From assembly GCA_030537735.1 (NCBI GenBank), contig JAUNVG010000009.1:1-64000 (forward strand): DNA of 64,000 nucleotides, given 5' to 3'. Both the position numbers and the translations under genes were made by a program. This document shows positions 8,957 through 17,516 of this stretch, piece by piece (position 1 is the stretch's first letter; each line of letters starts with the position of its first letter). The notes below the pieces were generated by a model. That model was not told where the DNA came from, searched no databases, and worked only from the letters and a program-made list of their open reading frames with translations. Source of the DNA: Actinomycetaceae bacterium. GTDB taxonomy: Bacteria; Actinomycetota; Actinomycetes; Actinomycetales; Actinomycetaceae.

Positions 8957-9574
8957 CTAGTCTCCGAAATTCTCACCCCGATTATCTGGTTCCTCACCTT
9001 CGGAGCTAAAAATGTCCTCAAGCTGCTTGATCTCTTCACGAATGTGTTTGAACATGCGCGAACCAGAATGTAAGTACGATATTAGCGTCTCTTCCAACTG
9101 GCTGTTACTTAGCCCCTCACCAATCAACGCGGTGCAGCTGCCCGCAATCAGCAAACTGCCGTCTTCGTCTTCGATGCTATAGCAAGTTGGCCAGAACTCG
9201 TTTGAGTTCCAGCCGTTGGCGGCAATGTCTAAAATCAAGCGATCCATGGTCGGCGCCGGGGTAAACATAATCACCCGTAAAGCCATCGCGTCCGGTTCAA
9301 GATGAATGCTGACCGTGATGGGAGGGAACTGGTGAGCTTGGTCGCGGAAGCTCATCTCGAACTTGGAATAGTCCCTTTCAGGGTCATCCCAACGCCCGTA
9401 ACTCAGCTGGTGGTCCTCCAGCCAAGTTTGAATCCTCTGGGCGGTCACCTGCCTAACCAGGTGTCGATCTAAGAAAGACTCCTGCTGCGGTTGAAAATCT
9501 TCCATGTCTTTGCCTTCCTCATTGGGATCGCTACCACCAGCATCTTCATCGCGTTTTTTGTCCCACACCGTCAC
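8957..9574 (-). CDS. YbjN-like protein 1
   Basis: This 205-residue soluble acidic protein has an N-terminal disordered stretch (about 1-35) and a C-terminal disordered tail. The core carries features of the YbjN family (fold related to type III secretion chaperones): a helix RIQTWLEDHQLSYGRW, a strand-rich middle with NGWNSNEFWPTCYSIEDEDG, and a final helix. YbjN proteins are poorly understood and were once called sensory transduction regulators. It starts at GTG, overlapping the stop of the next upstream YbjN-like gene (GTGA), and is two bases from the FakA-like gene. A shared operon is clear; a shared function is inferred. Confidence 0.6.
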   Translation of the reverse strand: MTVWDKKRDEDAGGSDPNEEGKDMEDFQPQQESFLDRHLVRQVTAQRIQTWLEDHQLSYGRWDDPERDYSKFEMSFRDQAHQFPPITVSIHLEPDAMALRVIMFTPAPTMDRLILDIAANGWNSNEFWPTCYSIEDEDGSLLIAGSCTALIGEGLSNSQLEETLISYLHSGSRMFKHIREEIKQLEDIFSSEGEEPDNRGENFGD

Positions 9575-10059
9575 GCTTTTTCTCCTCCGGACGAAAGCGG
9601 ATAAAACTGCAAGGGCAACTCTTGTTCGAAGATATCCAGCATCTGAGAGATAATCGCCTCAATCATTGCCTCCATTATCTTCACCTGTGGACGGGTCACA
9701 GCCGGAGCCGTTGGAAACGCTACTCGAAACTCAGCTATGGCGGTCCCGTCGTCTTCAAAATCCAGGGTGCACTGAGCAATATTTAAAGAATTCACCTTGT
9801 TCACCGCTCTTCCCGCTGCGTTCACCAAAGTCCTCGGGATCTTAAACGGATACGATGCGTAGGCCATAAGAACAGCGTGATCACTACGACTAGCGGGGAA
9901 AGTTGCAAACACTATTGGGATCAAGTTAGTTAGAACTAGAATCCGCCCGTTAGCACTTGAAGAAAAAGGAGCCTGTGCCTCCACCAGTATTTCTTCCAGC
10001 AAGTCCAGGACTGGTGGCTGACTTCCCGGGTCGGCTATTAAATCATCAGCTTCAGGCAT
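9571..10059 (-). CDS. YbjN-like protein 2
   Basis: This 162-residue protein sits in the middle of three tandem genes. The segment AVNKVNSLNIAQCTLDFEDD with the following IAEFRVAFP resembles the YbjN core (an LN-rich helix followed by a D/G turn and strands), and a long helix lies at the C-terminus. There is no signal peptide, membrane segment or catalytic motif. It overlaps both neighbours by a few bases. The family assignment is by pattern only; an unrelated small alpha/beta protein is possible. Confidence 0.5.
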   Translation of the reverse strand: MPEADDLIADPGSQPPVLDLLEEILVEAQAPFSSSANGRILVLTNLIPIVFATFPASRSDHAVLMAYASYPFKIPRTLVNAAGRAVNKVNSLNIAQCTLDFEDDGTAIAEFRVAFPTAPAVTRPQVKIMEAMIEAIISQMLDIFEQELPLQFYPLSSGGEKA

Positions 10060-10519
10060 CTTCCCCCCAAATTAAATGCGAGTTGAAAACTGCTTCGAGG
10101 GCGGATGCGACCTTGTCTATTCCCTCCCGCAGCCAAAGTTCCAGTTGACTATCGGTGGCGGTAGTGGCGGGAAAAGATACTTCGCTACATACCATTACTC
10201 GCCCATCATCTAGACGGACTAAGAATAGGGCTACGTCATTTTCCAGGCGCGCCTTGCGCAAGAGGGCCTCTTCCGCTTGCACTAGATCACAGCCACGACT
10301 TAGCAGCATTTGTCCGCCGATATTTAAACACTTATAAGCGCCGTCGTCAGCTAGCCACACTTTCAGGCAAGAGTTGAGTTTCTTTGAGGCGTACAAGAAC
10401 TGGAAGGTACCTGTACTGCCTTCAACTGTGAACACGTCAAAAGCTGCCTGCTCTTTTAACTTAAGTAGTACCCTCAACGGGGTTAGCTCTTCAGCGATTC
10501 TTGCTTCGTTACTGTCCAT
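10052..10519 (-). CDS. YbjN-like protein 3
   Basis: This is the first of the three tandem YbjN-like genes (155 residues). It contains FQFLYASKKLNSCLKVWLAD, a following GAYKCLNIGGQMLL strand pair and a C-terminal helix, similar in pattern to YbjN. The chosen ATG at 10519 has CAGGA five bases upstream and overlaps the thiL stop by 11 bases. A longer frame opening at 10573 would add 18 residues and overlap thiL by 65 bases, which is less likely. No function can be read from the sequence. Confidence 0.55.
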   Translation of the reverse strand: MDSNEARIAEELTPLRVLLKLKEQAAFDVFTVEGSTGTFQFLYASKKLNSCLKVWLADDGAYKCLNIGGQMLLSRGCDLVQAEEALLRKARLENDVALFLVRLDDGRVMVCSEVSFPATTATDSQLELWLREGIDKVASALEAVFNSHLIWGEDA

Positions 10520-11507
10520 TATGATCCTGCCCATTTTGGTCAGAAGGACGAAGATGGTCCCAACCACCGGCACCGACTGCTACTCCGTCCAGCCGCAGCG
10601 GTTGGCTCGGCACCTTAGAAGTCACCCTGCCGATTGGGACAAAACCCGGCGGGAGCGTGGCTTGCGGTGGGAAAGTGGCAAGCATAGAGTGATCCTCCCC
10701 GCCATCTAGGATCCACTTCCACGCATCTGCTTTACACGCCATCGCCGGAGCGTTTAAGGCCGAAGCGAAACTATTTAGAAGCGTGTGATCTAAATCGATA
10801 GTCACGCCACTGGCTTTCGCCATGCGGGTAGCGTCAGTAGTTAGGCCATCGGATAAATCCATCATTGCGCTGGCTTTAGCTTTAGCCGCTTGCGGACCTG
10901 CTTCATAAGGTGGGTGAGGAGTGCGGAAAACCTCCACGAAAGGTTCCAGCTCCCCCAACGCGGAAGCAGCGTGAGGGTCGGTGGGAACGTGGCCGCCAGC
11001 AAGCAGCGCGTAACCGGCTGCGGAATATCCCAACGTCCCCGCTACCGTCACCGTGTCCCCGGGGCGAGCCCCACTACGTAAAACACCACCGTAGGGGCAA
11101 TAGCCCAAAGCCGTCACTGCGATGGTTAGCTGCTGACCGCCACTGAGGTCACCACCCACTACTCCGGCGCCGGTGGGAGCAACTTCCCCAGCGAAACCGC
11201 GCACCATCTGTAAAATCCACTGCAGGTCGAAGCCTTTAGGGATCGTGATAGAAACCACCAGCGCAGTAGGAAGACCCCCCTGGGAGGCGATATCAGCTAA
11301 GTTCTGAGCCGCAGCGCGCGCCCCCACCTGCGTTGCATCTGACCAGTCGCGACGAAAATGATAACCGTCAACGAGCACATCAGTAGTGATAATAGTGTGT
11401 CCTTCGGGAGTGGCGATCTGCGCGCAGTCATCACCGGACCACACTTCGGTTCGCTCCCCCACGGGTAGCACCTGTCGCATCTGGGCGATTAGTTCGTCCT
11501 CGTTCAT
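10509..11507 (-). CDS. thiL: Thiamine-monophosphate kinase
   Basis: Final step of thiamine pyrophosphate synthesis: phosphorylates TMP with ATP. The 332 residues show the PurM/ThiL superfamily motifs: WSGDDCAQI, ITTDVLVDGYHFRRDW (Mg-binding aspartates), QVGARAAAQNLADIASQGG, the GVVGGDLSGG turn and MMDLSDGLTTDA. The C-terminus is short and polar. No RBS is seen; TAGACT lies six bases before the ATG, and the gene is 47 bases from the upstream methyltransferase, so it probably begins a leaderless transcript that continues into the YbjN genes. Confidence 0.94.
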   Translation of the reverse strand: MNEDELIAQMRQVLPVGERTEVWSGDDCAQIATPEGHTIITTDVLVDGYHFRRDWSDATQVGARAAAQNLADIASQGGLPTALVVSITIPKGFDLQWILQMVRGFAGEVAPTGAGVVGGDLSGGQQLTIAVTALGYCPYGGVLRSGARPGDTVTVAGTLGYSAAGYALLAGGHVPTDPHAASALGELEPFVEVFRTPHPPYEAGPQAAKAKASAMMDLSDGLTTDATRMAKASGVTIDLDHTLLNSFASALNAPAMACKADAWKWILDGGEDHSMLATFPPQATLPPGFVPIGRVTSKVPSQPLRLDGVAVGAGGWDHLRPSDQNGQDHNGQ

Positions 11508-11513
11508 ATTCCC

Positions 11514-11519
11514 AGTCTA
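11514..11519 (-). promoter_or_regulatory. Leaderless-type -10 box of thiL
   Basis: TAGACT on the minus strand, then GGGAAT (six bases), then the thiL ATG at 11507. It is identical to the hexamer preceding dnaE. Confidence 0.5.
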
Positions 11520-11554
11520 CCCACTGGGTAGGACACTACTTTCGGAGCACTGTT

Positions 11555-12409
11555 TTATCTGCCCGCCTCGCCACTGCTGCGACGAGCTTTACTGGTAAGC
11601 ATCAACGCCACCGCCGCCGCTGCCGCTACGTTCAGCGACTCCGCGTGGCCGGAAAGTGGAATGGAAACCAGATCGTCAATACCTTCGGTACCCAACTGGT
11701 TGAAACCATGCGCCTCATTACCGAACACCCAGGCAATCGGGGCCGCCAGATCCAGCGGCTCCAACCCGTCTGCGGCAGCGAAAAGATCGATGGCGCCGTT
11801 CCCGTCCGCTCCCACGATCCGCATGCCCCGCGCACGCGCCCACTGGTAGGCATCCTCCGCACTCATCCCCACCACCGTTGGCAGGTGGAAAACTGAACCC
11901 GCGGAAGCTCGCACCACTTTCGGCGAGGTCGGATCGGCAGTGCCCGCGCACAGCAACAGGGCATCTGCTCCGGCAGCGTCAGCAATACGAATCAGTGTCC
12001 CCAAGTTACCGGGATCTTGAATCTGCGGGGCTATCACCACGAAGTTCCAGTCGATGCGCGGCAGCTCCAGGGTGCGGAAATCCTTCACCACCGCCGCTAC
12101 CCCCTGGCTGTCGGGGGAAATCGCGCGCGCTACTTCCGCGGTGACAGGATGCACCCAATGGGTGGCTTCCCGCGCCAGTTCCACCAGCTGCGGGTCACGT
12201 TCGAACACGTCCTCACTGAGGAAGACATCCACCAGGTCCGAGCCGCAGAACTTCAAGGCTTCACGGACCGCTTGGGGACCTTCAATCAGGACTAAACCAG
12301 TGCGCCGACGAACGCGACGCCCGGCCAGTGCGGCGACGTTGCGAATGCGATCAGCATTCGGGTTCGTCAGCACTGCCGGGCGCCGGCGCGGCGGATGCTT
12401 TTCCGCCAT
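11555..12409 (-). CDS. SpoU/TrmH-family rRNA 2'-O-methyltransferase
   Basis: This 284-residue SPOUT-fold methyltransferase has an N-terminal L30e-like substrate-binding domain (about 15-115, GLVLIEGPQAVREAL) and a C-terminal knotted SAM domain. Motif 1 is QDPGNLGTLIRIADAAGADA, motif 2 IAWVFGNEAHG and motif 3 SIPLSGHAESLNVAAAAAV. It follows rplT by six bases, so it is in the infC-rpmI-rplT operon, consistent with a ribosomal RNA target. Mycobacterial Rv1644 occupies the same place. The exact nucleotide modified cannot be told; TsnR- and RlmB-type substrates are both possible. Confidence 0.88.
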   Translation of the reverse strand: MAEKHPPRRRPAVLTNPNADRIRNVAALAGRRVRRRTGLVLIEGPQAVREALKFCGSDLVDVFLSEDVFERDPQLVELAREATHWVHPVTAEVARAISPDSQGVAAVVKDFRTLELPRIDWNFVVIAPQIQDPGNLGTLIRIADAAGADALLLCAGTADPTSPKVVRASAGSVFHLPTVVGMSAEDAYQWARARGMRIVGADGNGAIDLFAAADGLEPLDLAAPIAWVFGNEAHGFNQLGTEGIDDLVSIPLSGHAESLNVAAAAAVALMLTSKARRSSGEAGR

Positions 12410-12415
12410 TTAAGC

Positions 12416-12799
12416 TCACTTCTCGACGGGAGCGTTTACGTCCTCGGGAAGCGCCTTGCGGGCGGTTTCCACCAGGGCAGCAAACGCGGCACCATCATTC
12501 ACAGCGAGTTCAGCTAGCATACGGCGGTCAACCTCAACGCCAGCGGCCTGCAGGCCCTGGATGAAACGGTTGTAGGTCATGCCGTTAGCGCGCGCCGCAG
12601 CGTTAATACGCTGGATCCACAGGCGACGGAACTCGCGCTTACGGACCCGGCGGTCGCGGTAGGAGTACACCATTGAGTGGGTGACTTGCTCTTTCGCCTT
12701 GCGGTATAGGCGCGAACGCTGACCCCGGTATCCGGAGGCGCGTTCAAGTACTACGCGGCGCTTCTTCTGGGCGTTTACAGCCCTCTTGACACGTGCCAT
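12416..12799 (-). CDS. rplT: 50S ribosomal protein L20
   Basis: This 127-residue L20 has the typical basic N-terminus [15 protein letters not shown], the [16 protein letters not shown] segment, [19 protein letters not shown] and [23 protein letters not shown]. It is an early-assembling large-subunit protein. A short acidic tail follows the usual end. RBS GAGGA lies seven bases upstream. It is co-transcribed with infC and rpmI. Confidence 0.98.
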   Translation of the reverse strand: MARVKRAVNAQKKRRVVLERASGYRGQRSRLYRKAKEQVTHSMVYSYRDRRVRKREFRRLWIQRINAAARANGMTYNRFIQGLQAAGVEVDRRMLAELAVNDGAAFAALVETARKALPEDVNAPVEK

Positions 12800-12831
12800 G
12801 AAAGTATCCTCTTAACTTAGATCAGGTGGGT

Positions 12832-13026
12832 TTACTTACCCAGCAGGCGACGGACGTTCTTGCTGTCGGCAGGAGCCACCACCGTGTCGCGAGAGAGGCG
12901 ACGAGTACGGGTGGAGGGCTTGTGCTCCAACAGGTGGCGCTTATTCGCCTTTTCCCTCATGAGCTTGCCGCTTCCGGTAACACGGAAACGCTTCTTGGCA
13001 CCAGAGTGCGTCTTGTTCTTCGGCAT
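12832..13026 (-). CDS. rpmI: 50S ribosomal protein L35
   Basis: L35, 64 residues, starting [21 protein letters not shown] and ending with [17 protein letters not shown]. Strongly basic and typical in length. RBS AAGGA precedes the ATG. Middle gene of the infC-rpmI-rplT operon. Confidence 0.98.
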   Translation of the reverse strand: MPKNKTHSGAKKRFRVTGSGKLMREKANKRHLLEHKPSTRTRRLSRDTVVAPADSKNVRRLLGK

Positions 13027-13072
13027 TTTTCGATCCTTATATCTCGTGATCAGTCAAACCCGGCGAGGACGG

Positions 13073-13690
13073 TCAGTCCCCTTGCCGGCGGTTTTCCTTC
13101 GCTGATCGTTCGGCTTTGCGATCTCGCTTCGCCGCACGCTCGGCCTCACGGCGTTTGCGTTGTTCATTCCTTGCATCGGACTTCTTCCGCACGGGAGCAA
13201 GCACCATGGTCATATTGCGACCATCCTGACGGGGAACGGACTCCACCGTACCCAGTTCGATCACGTCCTCGGCCAGTCGCTGCAACAGGCGGATCCCCAT
13301 TTCGGGGCGGGACTGTTCGCGACCACGGAACATAATCATGACCTTGACCTTGTCGCCACCGCTGAGGAAACGTTCCACTCCACGTTTCTTAGTGTCGTAG
13401 TCGTGGTCATCAATCTTCAGGCGGAAACGCATCTCTTTCATATCCACGTTCGCCTGCTTGCGGCGCGCCTCACGGGCCTTTTGAGCGGCTTCGTACTTGT
13501 ACTTGCCGTAGTCCATGAGTTTCGCCACCGGGGGGCGGGCGTTGGGAGCTACCTCAACGAGGTCGAGGCCGGCCTCCTCCGCCAAGCGCAGGGCGTCTTC
13601 GACACGTACCACTCCAGCTTGTTCCCCATCGGGGCCTACCAGGCGTACCTCGGGGACTCGGATGCGGTCATTAACACGGGGCTCGCTGAT
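13073..13690 (-). CDS. infC: Translation initiation factor IF-3 (ATC start)
   Basis: IF-3 controls start-codon selection and subunit joining. The frame opens upstream of the first ATG/GTG/TTG: residues [19 protein letters not shown] followed by DGEQAG, which match the IF-3 N-terminus, are encoded at 13613-13687 before the GTG at 13612. The only sensible initiator is ATC at 13688-13690, six bases after a strong GAGGAG. This gives 205 residues. The N-domain ([20 protein letters not shown]) and C-domain ([18 protein letters not shown]) are intact, with a basic KRE-rich tail. Rare start codons in infC underlie IF-3 autoregulation in Escherichia coli; the same is likely here. Gene finders restricted to common starts would truncate it at 13612. 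Confidence 0.92.
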   Translation of the reverse strand: MSEPRVNDRIRVPEVRLVGPDGEQAGVVRVEDALRLAEEAGLDLVEVAPNARPPVAKLMDYGKYKYEAAQKAREARRKQANVDMKEMRFRLKIDDHDYDTKKRGVERFLSGGDKVKVMIMFRGREQSRPEMGIRLLQRLAEDVIELGTVESVPRQDGRNMTMVLAPVRKKSDARNEQRKRREAERAAKRDRKAERSAKENRRQGD

Positions 13691-14099
13691 GAGCTGCTCC
13701 TCACTCTCGTAACGGTCCTCTTACAAAGAAAACCTCCGCTGTGCGAAGCGGAGGCAACCATCATCAGGTCACTGCCGATTGGCAGCGCCTGAAGTAACAA
13801 CCCGATTCCGGTGGGCCACTAAGGCTTTCCCTCCCCGTTTTACGAGGCGGTGGGAATACTAGGTGGGATTAAATCCGCTTCCCTGAACACTCGGTGTGTT
13901 CAATTCGCACCAAGTCGGCGCGAACACGTACCGTTCAACTATAGCAAAAGCATTACTACTGCTTCCACTTCCCCAGGCACGCCAGCTATGCTATCGGACA
14001 CATCTGAGGTCACTACCACCACCGCACTATCCCGCGCCACGCCCTTTTCCTGGCAATAGTGCGCGCGCCGCCAGTGGCACCGTCAAGCCACGCCAGTGG
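13691..14099. other. infC leader and upstream intergenic region
   Basis: This 409-base region has no gene that I can support. It holds the infC ribosome binding site, two hairpins, a TGAACAC palindrome (13884-13902), a possible -10 (TATAGT on minus, 13938-13943) and, near the end of the SseB-like gene, a direct repeat CGCCAGTGGC at 14069-14078 and 14091-14100. Short plus-strand frames here look accidental. Confidence 0.6.
13733..13754 (-). promoter_or_regulatory. Attenuator-like hairpin in the infC leader
   Basis: An 8-bp stem (13733-13740 with 13747-13754) is followed on the minus strand by TTTTCTTTG, the form of an intrinsic terminator, about 43 bases before the ATC start. A smaller hairpin (CTGCC/GGCAG, 13772-13785) precedes it. 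The arrangement suggests transcription attenuation of the infC operon. Confidence 0.6.
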
Positions 14100-14780
14100 C
14101 TAGGCCAAGTTAGCGACCACCGGCTGCAGTTCTATCTTCTCCCCTGCCTGCGTGAGCTGAGGGTCGGCAGCAAGCTTAGCTAGGGCTGACTCTACCTGCA
14201 GGCGGGTGCTACCGGCAGCTACCCCCACCCTCACTACCTGCACGCTGGAAGCAGTTGGCAATAAACGCAGGTACGCCACTGCCTCTCCGGCAACCGTGCA
14301 TAGATGGTTAACTAACTGTTTATCTTTCCAAGGGGGCACCCAGGTTAGGCCCTGCGCTAAAGCCACCACCGCGGCGCGCGGCAGGCGCACCAACCCGGGA
14401 GGGTCCAAACACATTCTGCCACCGGTGGTGAGTAAAGCGATCTGTGCCGCTTCAGCGGCTGAAACTGGCACCGGACGAGCGGTTTTGTCAAACCCTGCCA
14501 AGGTATCTGTACAGGTGAAAGCGGCGCTAACTGCCTCGCCGTCGGATTCAACCTGCGTAAGCCGATGGCAGGGTTGTCCCTGCTGCTGCGTGTCAGCCAC
14601 CTGCGCTGCCACCAGTACTCGTTCACTTCCCAGCGCTGTCACTAGCGCCTCCAAACGAGCTACCGTGTCAGTTAGTTCCAGCGCCGCGCGGGTAGCTGGT
14701 AGCTGCTGCCCGCGGTCGCTGGTATCGACCCGCCGCTGCAGGCGGGCTTGGATGGTGTCGAAAGAATGCGGCTCACTCAC
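14100..14780 (-). CDS. SseB-domain protein at the end of the his operon
   Basis: This 226-residue protein resembles the actinobacterial SseB-family proteins found next to hisA and infC. Visible SseB-like parts are [29 protein letters not shown] with the following [15 protein letters not shown], and [19 protein letters not shown], plus a C-terminal strand/helix domain. I place the start at GTG 14780, which overlaps the hisA stop by eight bases; a longer ATG start at 14825 would overlap hisA by 53 bases. No enzymatic motif is visible and the role is unknown. Confidence 0.7.
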   Translation of the reverse strand: MSEPHSFDTIQARLQRRVDTSDRGQQLPATRAALELTDTVARLEALVTALGSERVLVAAQVADTQQQGQPCHRLTQVESDGEAVSAAFTCTDTLAGFDKTARPVPVSAAEAAQIALLTTGGRMCLDPPGLVRLPRAAVVALAQGLTWVPPWKDKQLVNHLCTVAGEAVAYLRLLPTASSVQVVRVGVAAGSTRLQVESALAKLAADPQLTQAGEKIELQPVVANLA

Positions 14781-15495
14781 CGCTGGCCACCGCCAGGGCC
14801 TGTTCCAAAGTGAACTGACCGGCATAGAGGGCTTTACCTACAATCACGCCTTCAACCCCGACACCAACTAGGGAGGCAACTGCGGCAATGTCATCTAGGG
14901 ACGAAATCCCCCCGGAGGCCACCACCGGGCGGTCGGTGTGCTGGCAAACTTGCCGCAACAGCTCCAGGTTTGGCCCTTCCAAAGTCCCATCGCGCTTAAC
15001 GTCAGTAACCACGTAGCGCGCGCACCCCACCGCGTCCAGGTGAGCAATCATGTCGAAGAGGTCTCCACCTTCACTGGTCCACCCGCGCCCGGCGAGGGTG
15101 TGGCCACGTACATCCAGACCAACGGCAATTCTGTCCCCGAAACGTTCAATCACTTGCGCGCACCAAGCGGGGTTCTCGATGGCAGCGGTGCCGATATTAA
15201 CCCTAGCTGCCCCCGCGTCCAAGACCCGCTCTAAGCTGGCGTCGTCGCGCAGGCCTCCACTGGCTTCAACTTGAATATCTACTTCACGCACAATGCGTTG
15301 GACCAGTTCAGCGTTGGATCCGCGTGAAAACGCTGCATCCAAATCCACCAGGTGTATCCATTTCGCTCCCCCTTCAGCGAAGGAATGCGCGATCTGCAGC
15401 GGGTCACCGTAAGCAGTTTCGGTTCCCGCTTCCCCCTGGTGTAGGCGCACCGCGCGCCCTCCAACTACGTCGATAGCGGGAAGTAGTTCAAGCAT
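14773..15495 (-). CDS. hisA: Phosphoribosyl isomerase HisA (PriA-like)
   Basis: This (beta/alpha)8 isomerase converts ProFAR to PRFAR in histidine synthesis. Its 240 residues include [21 protein letters not shown] with the first catalytic aspartate, [42 protein letters not shown] with the second aspartate, and [10 protein letters not shown] plus [12 protein letters not shown] phosphate sites. The wording is closest to actinobacterial PriA, which also isomerises phosphoribosylanthranilate for tryptophan synthesis (TrpF activity). Whether it is bifunctional depends on whether the genome lacks trpF. A 48-base gap separates it from hisH. Confidence 0.93.
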   Translation of the reverse strand: MLELLPAIDVVGGRAVRLHQGEAGTETAYGDPLQIAHSFAEGGAKWIHLVDLDAAFSRGSNAELVQRIVREVDIQVEASGGLRDDASLERVLDAGAARVNIGTAAIENPAWCAQVIERFGDRIAVGLDVRGHTLAGRGWTSEGGDLFDMIAHLDAVGCARYVVTDVKRDGTLEGPNLELLRQVCQHTDRPVVASGGISSLDDIAAVASLVGVGVEGVIVGKALYAGQFTLEQALAVASGE

Positions 15496-15543
15496 GGTTT
15501 CACTTTCTTGTAGTCGTTGCGCAAGCTGGAAGGAAGCAACCTG

Positions 15544-16173
15544 TCAGCTGAGCATGTGTTTCCAGTTAGACAGTAGCTCCATGCCGGCATCACCGGACTT
15601 TTCCGGATGGAACTGGGTGGCACTCAAGGCCCCATTTTCATACGCCGCAACGAAGTCACCTTGGTAGTTCGCCCAGGAAGCGATCGGGGCCGGCAGCGGC
15701 CCAGCTTCCCATTCGGCTGGCTCCAACAGGGCGTAGGAGTGCACGAAGTAGAATCGCTGCCCATCCAAACCCTGCAGCAGCTGACTGTTTTCCCCAGCAT
15801 GCACTTGGCTCCACCCAATGTGGGGAACCACTTTCGCAGGTAGACGACGCACATGTCCGGGCCACTGCCCCAGGCCGGGAGTGAGTTCGTGTTCGTCGGA
15901 GTCGGTGAACATTATCTGCATTCCCACGCAGATACCCAGCACCGCTCGTCCCCCAGCTAAACGCTGGTCGATCAGCTGTGGTGCTCCCACGGCTTCAAGC
16001 TGTGACATAACCGCGGCGAAAGCCCCTACCCCGGGCACTACCAGTCCGTCGGCGTTGAGTACTTGCTGGGGATCTGCGCTTAACTGCGCATCCAGGCCCA
16101 CCCGCTGGCAGGCACGTAGTGCCGAACGCACGTTACCGGAGCCGTAGTCCAGTACGACCACACTTTTTGTCAT
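15544..16173 (-). CDS. hisH: Imidazole glycerol phosphate synthase, HisH subunit
   Basis: Glutaminase subunit that supplies ammonia to HisF. The 209 residues start VVVLDYGSGNVRSA. The class I glutamine amidotransferase triad is visible: the nucleophile Cys in LGICVGMQIMF, and His and Glu in ATQFHPEKSG. The oxyanion segment PGVGAF is present. hisF is not in the window and must lie elsewhere. Confidence 0.96.
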   Translation of the reverse strand: MTKSVVVLDYGSGNVRSALRACQRVGLDAQLSADPQQVLNADGLVVPGVGAFAAVMSQLEAVGAPQLIDQRLAGGRAVLGICVGMQIMFTDSDEHELTPGLGQWPGHVRRLPAKVVPHIGWSQVHAGENSQLLQGLDGQRFYFVHSYALLEPAEWEAGPLPAPIASWANYQGDFVAAYENGALSATQFHPEKSGDAGMELLSNWKHMLS

Positions 16174-16179
16174 AAATGT

Positions 16180-16914
16180 TTACTTTCCGAATCTGAAAGG
16201 ACGCCCGAATCGGTTTTGCGGCTCGGGTCGTTCGGTGGGGTGAACCGCATCAGGGTAGTCAGCTGGGCTGGTGCGCCCAAGCAGTAAGTCTTCTACCCGC
16301 TGAACGGAGCCATTTAATATTAGCCCCGCGGGCACATTGTCCTGGGGCTCCCCCGCCAGGTACCGCCTACCCATGACGTTACCGTTGGTGGAGTTTTCGT
16401 CCTCTTGTAGTTGGGACACCAGCGCTACTGCCCCGTGTTTAGTTAGGCGCGATAGCGTGCGGGCGAAGCGGTCACATTCTTCCGGCATGGGCCGGTCTTC
16501 CCCCAGCAGTATGTCGAAGTCGTCTTCTTCACTGCCATCTAGTTCCAGCCACACTCCGCTGGGCCCGCCAACGGGTACCACCCATCTTGATATGCCGTAG
16601 AACCCAAGCATTTTTGACAGTTCCACCGCGGGCGCTACCGGCACTAGGATTAGTGCGATATGCCGGCTACGTGCGGGCGCGTGGGTGGCGGGCATCGTAC
16701 TATCATCCGAGGACGTGGCGGGCTCGGCGTTGTCACCGCCGCCCGCGGGCGTCGTGGTTTCGAGTGTTTCGTCTTCCCCCTGGTCGCGGTCTGCGCGCTC
16801 TTGCGGCGCAGTCTTTTGCGCGGGGTCTTTTCCTTCGGGCGCCGAGTTATAGGGCACGTGCGGGCTTTTCAGCCCGGCGATAATCTCTTCGAATTCGTCG
16901 TCAATGGAACTCAC
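16180..16914 (-). CDS. Unknown protein between hisB and hisH
   Basis: This 244-residue protein is not recognised with certainty. Residues about 20-80 are low-complexity, rich in Glu, Asp, Thr and Pro. The folded part (about 84-215) begins [20 protein letters not shown], contains [20 protein letters not shown] and ends with a segment around [20 protein letters not shown]. There is no membrane segment or signal peptide. It overlaps hisB by four bases and is followed by hisH after six, so it is a true operon member. Its function in or beside histidine synthesis is unknown. Confidence 0.65.
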   Translation of the reverse strand: MSSIDDEFEEIIAGLKSPHVPYNSAPEGKDPAQKTAPQERADRDQGEDETLETTTPAGGGDNAEPATSSDDSTMPATHAPARSRHIALILVPVAPAVELSKMLGFYGISRWVVPVGGPSGVWLELDGSEEDDFDILLGEDRPMPEECDRFARTLSRLTKHGAVALVSQLQEDENSTNGNVMGRRYLAGEPQDNVPAGLILNGSVQRVEDLLLGRTSPADYPDAVHPTERPEPQNRFGRPFRFGK

Positions 16915-17516
16915 AGCGCACCCTTCGTGGAGGGGATGCCGTCAACACGCGGGTCTATTTCCAGCGCTACTCGAAGTGCCCGCGCTAAGGCTTTGAACTG
17001 CGCTTCTACGATGTGGTGGGGGTCGCGCCCGCGGATGACATCCACGTGCAGGCAGATCCCGGCATTGAGGGCGAAGGATTCAAAAACGTGCCGAGTCATG
17101 GAGCCGGTAAAGTGGCCACCGATCAGGTGGTACTGCTGTCCTTCGGGCTCGCCTTCGTGTACTACGTAGGGCCTTCCCGCTAGGTCCACTACGGCGCGCG
17201 CCAGGGCTTCATCCAGTGGCACGGTGGCGTCGGCGTAACGGGTGAGTCCGCGTTTATCCCCCATCGCTTTAGCCAGGGCTTGCCCCAGGCAGATGGCGGT
17301 GTCTTCCACCGTGTGGTGTACGTCGATGTCTATGTCTCCGCGTGCCTTGACGGTGATGTCCATTAGGGAGTGCTTGGCGAGGGCGTTGAGCATGTGATCG
17401 TAGAACGGCACCGAAGTATCAATGTCGGCTTGGCCACTTCCATCTAGGTTGATGGTCACGGTGATGGTGGATTCACTGGTTGTGCGTTCCACTTTGGCGG
17501 TGCGGTCTCCACTCAT
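16911..17516 (-). CDS. hisB: Imidazoleglycerol-phosphate dehydratase
   Basis: Sixth step of histidine synthesis. This monofunctional HisB (201 residues) has the two metal-binding HHxxE motifs: [17 protein letters not shown] and [19 protein letters not shown]. It begins [13 protein letters not shown] and contains [18 protein letters not shown]. Four-base overlaps link it to hisC upstream and to the unknown gene downstream. Confidence 0.97.
   Translation of the reverse strand: MSGDRTAKVERTTSESTITVTINLDGSGQADIDTSVPFYDHMLNALAKHSLMDITVKARGDIDIDVHHTVEDTAICLGQALAKAMGDKRGLTRYADATVPLDEALARAVVDLAGRPYVVHEGEPEGQQYHLIGGHFTGSMTRHVFESFALNAGICLHVDVIRGRDPHHIVEAQFKALARALRVALEIDPRVDGIPSTKGAL

Noticed and set aside
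13850-14183. Short plus-strand frames upstream of infC
   Set aside because: No ribosome site and low-complexity Ser/Thr/Pro content; the region reads better as leader and intergenic DNA.
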